From Candidatus Thiothrix anitrata (lineage in GTDB: Bacteria; Pseudomonadota; Gammaproteobacteria; Thiotrichales; Thiotrichaceae), in assembly GCF_017901155.1 (NCBI RefSeq), contig NZ_CP072800.1, positions 2,941,283 to 3,005,282 on the forward strand: DNA of 64,000 nt. Direction: 5' to 3'. A program made the position numbers and the translations under genes. Of the stretch, positions 53,708 through 61,407 are shown piece after piece (position 1 is the first letter of the stretch; every line of letters starts with the position of its first letter). The notes beneath the pieces are model-generated. The model saw only the letters and a program-made list of their open reading frames with translations, was not told the DNA's origin and made no database searches.

Positions 53708-54532
53708 CTACTGCCCTGACTGGACTGCTCTGTGACCTAGGGCAAGGCGAAAACCAATGGCGCTGCTGCGATCACCCGGAACGTAGTGGTGGCGGGAAGC
53801 AGAACGGCAAAACCTGCCGGAGCTGAACCAAGAGCCACCACGCAACACGCGGTAAGAGCCTATTTCTTCCCCTTGCGGGTCGACTGTCGGCTGCGCTGGA
53901 TAGTCACCGTACCAGTCCTGACACAATTCCCACACATTACCGTGCATTTCGTACAAGCCCCAATCGTTGGGTGGAAGACTTTTCACCTCAACGGTTTGCT
54001 TCCGATACTCACTTTTGCGCCTATCGTTGTAGGGGTAATTACCGTCGAAATTCACCAGCTCGGAATTAATTTGCTCCCCGAAATAAAACGGTGTGGTTGT
54101 CCCCGCCCGACAACAATATTCCCATTGCGCTTCGGTGGGCAGGCACATCTGTAACTCCGGTTTCATCCCGTTCATTTTGGTGATGAAGCGTTGGGCATCT
54201 TCCCAACTGACTTTCTCAACGGGAAGATGTTCACCTTTGAAGTTACTGGGGTCATCGCCCATCACCACTTCCCACAAGGCTTGGGTCACGGTGGTTTCTG
54301 CCAACCAGAAACCTTCTGTCAGGGTGACTTCGCACTGGGTTTCATCGTCATCACGTTCTGGCTCATTTTTTGGTGAACCCATCATGAATGTTCCCGGCTC
54401 TATCCAACGGAAATCCTGCCGCACACCTTTGTAGGTGAACCCCATCCACAAGCCATACTCATCCTCACCCCAGTCGGATGCCCAAGATTCGGGGAAGGCA
54501 GCGGGAAAAATCGTGTGTTGGCGGATTTGCAC
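53708..54532 (-). CDS. FGE-fold protein with C-terminal variable region C
   Basis: The 274-residue protein is a stand-alone FGE-fold domain: IRQHTIFPAAFPESWASD, GTFMMGSPKNEPERDD, CLPTEAQWEYCCRAGT, YEMHGNVWELCQDW, RVLRGGSWF, ending GFRLALGHRAVQSGQ. Variable region C covers about residues 232-267. It is closely related to the FGE half of the 46244-47458 protein. The start is unclear: a GTG at 54532 aligns with the ATG of that relative, and the frame stays open to a GTG at 54646 within REP-like DNA. It is the first gene of the operon. In DGR systems this fold displays hypervariable ligand-binding residues. Confidence 0.75.
   Translation of the reverse strand: MQIRQHTIFPAAFPESWASDWGEDEYGLWMGFTYKGVRQDFRWIEPGTFMMGSPKNEPERDDDETQCEVTLTEGFWLAETTVTQALWEVVMGDDPSNFKGEHLPVEKVSWEDAQRFITKMNGMKPELQMCLPTEAQWEYCCRAGTTTPFYFGEQINSELVNFDGNYPYNDRRKSEYRKQTVEVKSLPPNDWGLYEMHGNVWELCQDWYGDYPAQPTVDPQGEEIGSYRVLRGGSWFSSGRFCRSASRHHYVPGDRSSAIGFRLALGHRAVQSGQ
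53732..53836 (-). repeat. DGR variable region C (105 bp)
   Basis: The segment is the counterpart of variable region B. The codon pairs that differ (B then C) are ATC/TTC, TAC/AGC, AAC/TCC, CAT/TTT, TAC/TCC, GAC/CAC, TAC/CAC, AGC/TAC, GAT/GTT, GCT/GAT, GCC/AGC, GGC/AGC, AAC/GCC and TTT/ATT. No difference occurs at a third base and no difference falls outside these codons. Confidence 0.85.
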
Positions 54533-54603
54533 GGCAAACTCGAAGGCGTGGTTTGTAATACGCCAATTAAAGCAGATAGAGAGGAAAACTGCACATATTC
54601 TGA

Positions 54604-54790
54604 AGACCCTCACCCCAACCCACACCCCTGCCTCCTTCGGACGCACTTACGCCCCGCCAAGCGGGCGAGGGGCTAAGAGAGATAGACATTCTTACGACGT
54701 AAAGAGGGTGGTGTTTGGCTAAGAGAGATAGCTCTTCTTGCTCCCCCTCTACCGCTTAGCGGGAGAGGGGGCTGGGGGGTGAGGGTCTTC
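54604..54790. repeat. REP-like hairpin repeats upstream of the conflict operon
   Basis: Two hairpins flank a short unique stretch: 54604-54677 (CCCTCACCCC, GCGGGCGAGGGGC) and about 54741-54790 (CCCCTCTACCGC, GCGGGAGAGGGGGC, GGTGAGGGTCTTC), inverted relative to each other. No promoter is obvious between them. Confidence 0.7.
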
Positions 54791-54815
54791 GCAGTGGTGT
54801 GACTGACTAGGTGGT

Positions 54816-55787
54816 TCAATGCCCCGGTTTACAAATGGCGTGACTGAAAACCGCACGCATCGTTAACACAATCAGCACTAATAACAATGCCGTCAACAAC
54901 ACTAATAATCCGGCTGCAATCCATTGATACGCAACCACTTGCGATTTTTCATACATCACAAAGCTGGCAATCGTAATCGCCGCCGTCGGGAACGAATACG
55001 CCCACCAAGGTAGCCCAAACTTCAATTTCGCAAACCGTCCGAATTGGCTCAACAGCAACAACGTCAGGAATAGCCCGAAGAAATACAACATCCGCGCAAA
55101 CGCATCCAGCTCATTTTCCAACTGCATATAAGCAATGAAGCCCACTGCTGGCGGCGCAATCAAAATGAATAAGGTCGGTAATAAAAAGGCATCCAACGCT
55201 TGATGAAAGATCATACGATTAAACACCAGCGTCATTAATATCAGCCAGAAAAACATACCGATACTAAAGAAAAACCACGACACATCCACAAATCCCAGCG
55301 GCACACCCACCACCGGTACAAGCACATTCCCCACTGCCGGAATGAACCACGCAGGGTTAATGTGCTGAATTTGGAAATGTTCGTGGTGCATCCACTTATT
55401 CACCACATACAGAGTAAATAACAGATGCAGCAGCGTTCCTGTCGCCCAGATAGGCAGTACGAAACCGACGTTCATACCCTGCAATGCGGTTGCAATTAGC
55501 AATAAACTGATCGAAATCGTCGGAAAAAAGCTCAGCTTGACCGGATGCGCTAACTCTTGCGCCACACTTTGCGGATGTCGCCAAAGTTTACTGAGGTAAA
55601 TCACCAGCATCAGGCTGAACACCCCGACCGTCAGGCCAACCAGCCAAGGAGTAATCCCCAGATCAAGCTGAAATACATGCTGGGCTTTTTCCCACGCAAT
55701 CGTCAAACCCGATAAACCCATTACTACCGAGAAGAACGAGATCGGGAAAAAGGCTAAACGCCCGTGTGGTGCAGGAGTGTGTTCCAT
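54816..55787 (-). CDS. TDT-family (TehA/SLAC1-like) anion transporter
   Basis: The 323-residue protein has about ten hydrophobic helices and begins LAFFPISFFSVVMGLSGLTIAWEK, the pattern of the TDT family (TehA, SLAC1 and the yeast sulfite pump Ssu1). Later helices include GNVLVPVVGVPLGF. Family members pass anions such as dicarboxylates, chloride, nitrate or sulfite. Its position divergent from a sulfur-type molybdoenzyme operon makes sulfite or a related anion a reasonable guess, not shown by the sequence. Confidence 0.78.
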   Translation of the reverse strand: MEHTPAPHGRLAFFPISFFSVVMGLSGLTIAWEKAQHVFQLDLGITPWLVGLTVGVFSLMLVIYLSKLWRHPQSVAQELAHPVKLSFFPTISISLLLIATALQGMNVGFVLPIWATGTLLHLLFTLYVVNKWMHHEHFQIQHINPAWFIPAVGNVLVPVVGVPLGFVDVSWFFFSIGMFFWLILMTLVFNRMIFHQALDAFLLPTLFILIAPPAVGFIAYMQLENELDAFARMLYFFGLFLTLLLLSQFGRFAKLKFGLPWWAYSFPTAAITIASFVMYEKSQVVAYQWIAAGLLVLLTALLLVLIVLTMRAVFSHAICKPGH

Positions 55788-55798
55788 GATGCCAATCC

Positions 55799-56194
55799 TC
55801 AGTCGTTAATGACTAATGCTTTTGCCCAGGCTTGCATCGCGTTATTGGCGAGTGGCATGGGCGCTTCCATAAAGCTGATCACGAAAGTATCGGCTTTTTC
55901 AGCAATGCCGATAGCGCGGGGGCGGACTGCCAACACTTGCGGGTTAGGTAAATGCGTACCGAAGCAGAACACCACGTTTTTAGCCGCAATAATGTCGGCA
56001 GCGATTTCGCCTTGTGGCAGCGCTTTGGTGTGCGCGTAGTGGTCGAAAACCGCGATGAATTGTGCCACCGGGTGTTCGGCGATTTTCGCTAAGAAATAGT
56101 CAACAATGCCGTCTACGGTGCGGTGGGCAATTTCATTTTTGCCGACTTCCATCGTGAAGACGGGGTATTTTTCTTGCAACATCATGTGTTTCAT
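55799..56194 (-). CDS. conserved hypothetical protein
   Basis: The 131-residue soluble protein starts MKHMMLQEKYPVFTMEVGKN and has alternating helices and strands (VDYFLAKIAEHPVAQFIAVFDHY, NVVFCFGTHLPNP). I do not recognise a named family with certainty. It lies 11 bp upstream of the TDT transporter gene and is probably co-transcribed with it. The ATG at 56194 has an AAGGA site; the longer frame does not. Confidence 0.6.
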   Translation of the reverse strand: MKHMMLQEKYPVFTMEVGKNEIAHRTVDGIVDYFLAKIAEHPVAQFIAVFDHYAHTKALPQGEIAADIIAAKNVVFCFGTHLPNPQVLAVRPRAIGIAEKADTFVISFMEAPMPLANNAMQAWAKALVIND

Positions 56195-56464
56195 GGGGAT
56201 TCCTTCTATTAAAGAGTGAAAAGCTAACAGTGGGGCGATTCTAGGGTTTGGCAAGCGGTTTGGCATTGAAAAATAGCAAACTAAAGCACTAAGGTATTAC
56301 GCCGTTGATCGCTGCGCAACAATCGTAGTTTTCATGATGTAAGTCAAACAATACTCAACAAAACCTTGCGATTTAACAAGGTTGATTCGTGCCTCGCCCC
56401 GCAGACTATCCCTTATAAAGAGATGTCAATGAACATCGTTGTATCGCGCTAGTAGGAGTCAAAC
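56195..56464. promoter_or_regulatory. divergent intergenic region upstream of the molybdoenzyme operon
   Basis: This 270-bp gap must carry promoters in both directions. It contains an AT-rich stretch (56280-56400) and TAGGAG just before the molybdoenzyme GTG. No operator or known site can be named by eye. Confidence 0.35.
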
Positions 56465-58765
56465 GTGCAGGAATCTAATCAATCCGGCAAGGCATCGCGC
56501 CGCGCCTTTCTCAAAGGCATGATGGGAACAGCCGTCGCCTCAACGGCGGCGTTAAGCCTTGATGCGCAAGCGCGTATCCATGCCCCCCACGAGTTGGAAA
56601 CCCTCAAGGATTACGAAGAACACTGGGGTTTTTGCGACATGTGTTACTGGCGATGTGGCTTAAAAGTCCGCACCCGTGACGGCAAAGCCTTCAAAATCGA
56701 CGGCAACCCCGAACACCCGCTCAATCGGGGTGTGGTGTGTGGCAAAGGCAATTCCGGCATTCAGGTAGCGTTTGCACCCAACCGTTTGAAGCAGCCAATG
56801 GAACGTACCGGCGCACGCGGCGACAATAAATGGCGACCCATGCCGTGGGATGAAGCACTCGACAAAGTAGCGCACGAACTGACCAAGGTAAAAGAAAAAT
56901 ACGGCGCACAATCCTTGGTAATGATCGGTCACGGCACGTGGGAAAAGCCCTATCACCGCCTTGCCCATGCCTTTGGCACACCTAACACCACCAGCCCGGT
57001 ATTCGGCTTGTGCTGTGGGTCACGCGGCGTTGCCAATACGCTGATTGCGGGCAAAAACCTGACCGGCAACGAAACCATCGACTTGGAAAATTGCAAATAC
57101 TTCCTGATGATGGGGCGCAACATTACCGAATCCTTGCACAACGGCGAAACCCTCGGCTGGATTGACGGGGTGGCTAATGGCGCGAAAGTGACTTATGTTG
57201 ATCCGCGTTACACCATCACCGCCTCTAAAGCGGATGAGTGGCTGTCGATTCGTCCACTCACTGACCACGCTTTTCTGCTGGCACTGATCCATGTGGTGAT
57301 TAAAGGTGGTCTGTACGACAAGCAATTTGTCGCCGAATACGTCACTGGCTTGGATGAACTGGCTGCCAAAGTCGAGCAATACACCCCCGAATGGCAGGAA
57401 GCAATCACCACGATTCCGGCGGACACAGTGCGCCGCATTGCGCTCGAAATGGCGCAGAAAGCACCTGCGGTATTCGTTTACAGCCCGCGCCGTTTAACCC
57501 GTACTTCCAATGATCTTGGCACGGGGATGAGCATTTCGATCCTCAACTCGTTGTTTGGGGTATGGGATCGCAAAGGCGGTATTTTCACCCCGCAAACCAT
57601 CAAAGTGCCTGAGATTGATTTGCCGGAATTCCCGCACGCGCATGTCAGCCGTGAAGAAGGGCATGGCGATTTTGATTTTGCCCACAACCCGTTTGCTGTT
57701 GACGTTGAAGGCAAAATACAGCGTGCGGATGGTGCAGGCGTGCCGGGGCGTTGGCCGCTGGCTAACCCGCAATACGGTTTGACCAATGAAATGTGGAAGG
57801 CAATGGCGGAGCAAGACCCTTACCCGCTGAAAGCCTTGCTGACGGCTGGCGGTAATGGTTTTACCAATAGCACCGACTATGACACGGTGCGCAAAGCCTT
57901 GCTGAACATGGATTTTTACGTCGCGGCAGACGTGAGTCCCAATGAAATGAATAGCTATGCCGATATTATCCTGCCCGAAGCCAGCTATTTGGAGCGGTAT
58001 GACGATTTGCAAATCGGCGGCGCACGCGAAGGTTTCATTGCCTTGCGTGAACCGGCGATGCAACCGCTGCACGATACCAAAGGCTCGTGGGATATTTGCA
58101 AAGCCTTGTCGCAACGCTTGGGGCTGGAGGCGTATTTTCCGCACGATTCGGTGGCGGATATGCTGGATGACCGCTTGAAAAAAGCCGGTTATTCACTCGC
58201 GGAACTGAAGGAAAAAGGCATTATTAAAAAGCCCGCCGATGATGCGATTAACTTCCCGCGTGAACACGGCGGTAAGTCGGTCTTCCCGACCCCCAGCGGC
58301 AAGATTGAGCTGATTCCCAGCCAGTTACAAGCCCTAGGGATGGCGGATGCGATTGAGTGGGCAGAGCAGCCACGCCCTAAAGACGGTGAGTTCCATTTTA
58401 CCTTTGGGCGGGTAGGTTTCCATACCCATGCGCGAACTCAGGACAATATCTGGTTGAACTATTTCATGCCGGAAAACTTGCTGTGGATACACCCGGACGC
58501 TGCCGCCAAGCTCGGCATTAGCGATGGCGAGACGGTGGAGGTCAAGGATCCCAAAGGACGCGGTGGCAAGATTGCCGCCAAAGTCACGCCGCGCATCCGC
58601 CCGGATACGGTGTTCACGGTACACGGTTTTGGGCATTGGGATACGCGCATGACCACGGCGGTCGGCAAAGGGTTGTCGGATTCGTTGCTGGCATCGGATA
58701 CCCGTGAAAAATACATTGGCAGTATTTCCATGGGTATGAACATGGTCACTGTGACTAAAGTCTGA
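56465..58765 (+). CDS. molybdopterin oxidoreductase of the thiosulfate/polysulfide reductase type (PhsA/PsrA-like)
   Basis: The 766-residue protein (GTG start) begins with a Tat signal (SRRAFLKGMMGTAVASTAA). It has a 4Fe-4S motif CDMCYWRCG...CGKG, the likely Mo-cysteine region FGLCCGSRGVAN near residue 185, and the molybdopterin-binding C-terminal domain (SDGETVEVKDPKGR). Length and motifs fit PhsA/PsrA rather than formate dehydrogenase, which carries SeCys or Cys followed by His. It is exported folded and works with the Fe-S and cytochrome b subunits encoded next. In a sulfur oxidiser the complex could run in either direction between thiosulfate or polysulfide and quinol. Substrate is inferred. 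Confidence 0.82.
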   Translation: MQESNQSGKASRRAFLKGMMGTAVASTAALSLDAQARIHAPHELETLKDYEEHWGFCDMCYWRCGLKVRTRDGKAFKIDGNPEHPLNRGVVCGKGNSGIQVAFAPNRLKQPMERTGARGDNKWRPMPWDEALDKVAHELTKVKEKYGAQSLVMIGHGTWEKPYHRLAHAFGTPNTTSPVFGLCCGSRGVANTLIAGKNLTGNETIDLENCKYFLMMGRNITESLHNGETLGWIDGVANGAKVTYVDPRYTITASKADEWLSIRPLTDHAFLLALIHVVIKGGLYDKQFVAEYVTGLDELAAKVEQYTPEWQEAITTIPADTVRRIALEMAQKAPAVFVYSPRRLTRTSNDLGTGMSISILNSLFGVWDRKGGIFTPQTIKVPEIDLPEFPHAHVSREEGHGDFDFAHNPFAVDVEGKIQRADGAGVPGRWPLANPQYGLTNEMWKAMAEQDPYPLKALLTAGGNGFTNSTDYDTVRKALLNMDFYVAADVSPNEMNSYADIILPEASYLERYDDLQIGGAREGFIALREPAMQPLHDTKGSWDICKALSQRLGLEAYFPHDSVADMLDDRLKKAGYSLAELKEKGIIKKPADDAINFPREHGGKSVFPTPSGKIELIPSQLQALGMADAIEWAEQPRPKDGEFHFTFGRVGFHTHARTQDNIWLNYFMPENLLWIHPDAAAKLGISDGETVEVKDPKGRGGKIAAKVTPRIRPDTVFTVHGFGHWDTRMTTAVGKGLSDSLLASDTREKYIGSISMGMNMVTVTKV

Positions 58766-58778
58766 GGAGGCGAATAAC

Positions 58779-59528
58779 ATGGTTGCAAAATACGTGATGT
58801 TGGCGGATACCACCCGCTGCATTAACTGCAAGGCGTGCGAAGTCGCTTGCCGTGCGGAATGGGATACCCCGCTGGGTTACTCGCGTGACTGGGTGAAGGA
58901 AGTCGAATACGTCAATGCCAAGGGGTTGCCGGAAGTGCAATTATTCCCCGGTCGTTGCCAGCATTGCGACGACCCGCCGTGCGTGGAGGTTTGCCCCTCC
59001 GGTGCGTCCTGGAAGCGTGAGGACGGCATTGTGCTGGTCGATCATGCCATTTGTTCCGGTTGCGAATTGTGCGTTCCGGCTTGTCCGTATGACGCACGGT
59101 GGCTGAATCCGGTGACGAATACCATTAGCAAATGCACCTTCTGCCAGCCGCGCATCGACAAGGGCTTGCAGCCTGCGTGCGTGGATACGTGTGTGGGGCG
59201 TGCGCTGATTTTTGGCGATGCCAATGACCCGAATTCTGAAGTTTCCCAATTGTTGAAAGCGAAAGAATGGCAAAAGCTGGTGACGGATGAGGTCAATATT
59301 GGCCCCAACCATTATTACTACACGGCGGGCAAAGCGATTCCTGACACGGTGATGCCGAAGCTGAATGAGCGGCATTTGTCCGGCACGCTGATGGAAAACA
59401 TCGTTAACCCGCTGGGGACACTGGGTATCGGCGGGATGATGGCGGTATTCCTCGGTGCAGGTATTAAAAAATTGATCGACCGTCGCCAAGACGTGAGCAA
59501 CAAGGAGGGCAGCCATGAGCAGCACTAA
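58779..59528 (+). CDS. 4Fe-4S electron-transfer subunit (PhsB-like) with C-terminal membrane anchor
   Basis: The 249-residue protein has four cysteine clusters of DmsB/PhsB-type subunits: CINCKACEVAC, CQHCDDPPCVEVCP, CSGCELCVPACP and CTFCQPRIDKG...CVDTC. After residue 200 it adds a helix TLGIGGMMAVFLGAGI, likely a membrane anchor, unlike short PhsB proteins. It relays electrons between the molybdenum subunit and the cytochrome b subunit. It starts 13 bp after the catalytic gene and overlaps the next gene by 14 bp. Confidence 0.88.
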   Translation: MVAKYVMLADTTRCINCKACEVACRAEWDTPLGYSRDWVKEVEYVNAKGLPEVQLFPGRCQHCDDPPCVEVCPSGASWKREDGIVLVDHAICSGCELCVPACPYDARWLNPVTNTISKCTFCQPRIDKGLQPACVDTCVGRALIFGDANDPNSEVSQLLKAKEWQKLVTDEVNIGPNHYYYTAGKAIPDTVMPKLNERHLSGTLMENIVNPLGTLGIGGMMAVFLGAGIKKLIDRRQDVSNKEGSHEQH

Positions 59529-60243
59529 ACCCACCATTAAGGTGCGTACCAAGGATGTGATTGCAATCCACTGGTTCAACGCTTTTTTCTGGCTGACGCT
59601 GGTATTGACTGGCTTTGGCATTATTTCCGGCGATTTTGTGCGCCTTGCTCCGGCATTCTGGCCGACATTCCTGCAAAACCTGCTGGGGGGCAATGCCAAT
59701 TTGGTGTTGCTGCACGGCATCGGTGGCATGGTGTGGGCGGGGGTGATTGGCGTGTACGCGCTGTTGAATTTCAAACGGGTGGTGTTGCCGTTTCTGAAAA
59801 ATGTGCTGGTGTTAACGCCTAAGGCTGCTATCGCGGATGTGCGTTCGATGGTGATCACGTTGGCGCATTTATTTGGCTTGCTGAAACACAAAAGCGTGCC
59901 ACCGCAAGGGCGTTACAACGGGGCGCAACGTTTGCTGGGGACGATGATTATTGCGTGTTCGCTGGCGATTGCGGTGACGGGGATGTATTTGTTCCTCAGC
60001 CCGATGCTTCTGGATTTTGCCGCATCAGCGGGGGTCTTGGGGGGCGTGTTCCGCTGGGCGTTGGTGATTCATTTGGCAGCGGTGTTGCTGGTATTGCTGG
60101 GCTTGGTGGCACATATCTATTTTGCGGTGGTGGAAGAGCCGGAATCGCTGGAAACCATGAAGTCGGGCGAGGCGGAAGTTGCGTTTATCAAGCACCATAA
60201 TCCCTTGTGGTATGCGGAGTTGGAGCGTGAGGGGAAGGTTTGA
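59515..60243 (+). CDS. cytochrome b membrane subunit (FdnI/PhsC-like)
   Basis: The 242-residue protein has four to five membrane helices with candidate haem histidines in VIAIHWFNAFFWLTL, VLLHGIGGMVWAG, and IHLAAVLLVLLGLVAHIYF. This is the layout of the formate dehydrogenase gamma/PhsC cytochrome b561 family, which links the periplasmic enzyme to quinones. It ends the three-gene operon; 40 bp later comes an IS30 insertion. Confidence 0.85.
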   Translation: MSSTKPTIKVRTKDVIAIHWFNAFFWLTLVLTGFGIISGDFVRLAPAFWPTFLQNLLGGNANLVLLHGIGGMVWAGVIGVYALLNFKRVVLPFLKNVLVLTPKAAIADVRSMVITLAHLFGLLKHKSVPPQGRYNGAQRLLGTMIIACSLAIAVTGMYLFLSPMLLDFAASAGVLGGVFRWALVIHLAAVLLVLLGLVAHIYFAVVEEPESLETMKSGEAEVAFIKHHNPLWYAELEREGKV

Positions 60244-60282
60244 ACTTTATTAGTATTTGATTTTTATGAAAAATTAACATAT

Positions 60283-61407
60283 GGTGAATTCAAGTAATAA
60301 GTGCATAACCCACCAACTTTTCAGCATCCATGCCGGATAGCTCGCGGAACACCTCGTAAGGTGTCTTGAACCCCAGACACTTCCTTGGTCTGTTGTTGAG
60401 TTTATGCACAGCCTCAACTACCTGTCGGGTGGTCACGTCCAATAGCCCCATTGCCTTGGGGAAGTATTGGCGTAACAGCCCATTGGCATTCTCATTTTGC
60501 CCACGCTCCCACGAATGGTAGGGCTTGGCGAAATACGTTTCGCACCCAATGGCTTGGGCAACTTGCTCATGTTTGGCAAACTCCTTGCCGTTATCGAAGG
60601 TGAGCGTGTGTACGTAATCCTTGAAGCCGGACAGTAAGCTAATAATGCTGCTGGTCACTGCCTCTGCGGTCTTGTTTGCCACCGGTAGAGCTAGGCGTAG
60701 CTTGGATTTGCGTTCGTCCAGCGTCACCAGTGCGCCTTTGTGACTCTTGCCAATCATGGTGTCCGCTTCCCAGTCGCCCAGCCGTTCACGCTGGTTGGCG
60801 ACTTCCGGGCGTTCCTCAATGTCCACCCGGTTAGGGATGCCTTTGACACTGCCAGTGCCACTACCATAACGTTTGCGGTATTTCTTCGCATGACGGCGCA
60901 GGTTCAGGTATAGCTTACCGCCCGCACGCTTATCCTTCAGCACGTGCTGGTAGATGGTTTCATGGCAAACACTCGCTTTACCATCGGCTTTCAGCCTGCC
61001 ACTGATTTGCTCTGGACTCCACTGCTGTTCTTCCAACAATGTACCAATGTTGCCCGCCAGCTCTGGGGTCAACTTGACCACCTTGGGCTTCTCAACATGC
61101 CGTTGCTGTGCTTTGGCGTGCGCTTGTTTGTGCCGGTAGCCGCGTTGCCCTCGGTTGCGGGTCAGTTCACGGTGGATCGTCGATTGGCTGCGCCCCAAGG
61201 CGAGGGCTATTGTTGACTCCGACTCCTTCATCTTGTGCCGTGTTTCGATATAATACCTCTCCTCAGAGGTAAGGTGTGTGTAAGTCATGAAGCTCTCCCG
61301 TCAGTGGTTTTTCGGGATGCTTTTTACCACATCTTGCCTCTGACCTTATGAGGAAAGCCGCATCCCGTCTCGATTAACGGGTTATGCACTTATGATACGA
61401 ATTCGCC
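60283..61407 (-). mobile_element. IS30-family insertion sequence, copy 2 (1125 bp)
   Basis: The element has the same ends, length and orientation as copy 1 at 36682-37806 and an identical transposase. TAT flanks both ends and is a possible 3-bp target duplication. Identity between copies implies recent transposition. Confidence 0.92.
60290..61288 (-). CDS. IS30-family transposase, identical second copy
   Basis: The 332 residues are the same as those of the transposase at 36689-37687, including the HTH and the DDE residues. The gene is intact and reads away from the molybdoenzyme operon's 3' end. Confidence 0.95.
   Translation of the reverse strand: MTYTHLTSEERYYIETRHKMKESESTIALALGRSQSTIHRELTRNRGQRGYRHKQAHAKAQQRHVEKPKVVKLTPELAGNIGTLLEEQQWSPEQISGRLKADGKASVCHETIYQHVLKDKRAGGKLYLNLRRHAKKYRKRYGSGTGSVKGIPNRVDIEERPEVANQRERLGDWEADTMIGKSHKGALVTLDERKSKLRLALPVANKTAEAVTSSIISLLSGFKDYVHTLTFDNGKEFAKHEQVAQAIGCETYFAKPYHSWERGQNENANGLLRQYFPKAMGLLDVTTRQVVEAVHKLNNRPRKCLGFKTPYEVFRELSGMDAEKLVGYALIT

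Noticed and set aside
56465-60243. Reading the molybdoenzyme operon as formate dehydrogenase because of the FdnI-like cytochrome b.
   Set aside because: The catalytic subunit lacks the SeCys/Cys-His motif of formate dehydrogenases and is the length of PhsA/PsrA; PhsC also belongs to the FdnI-like family.
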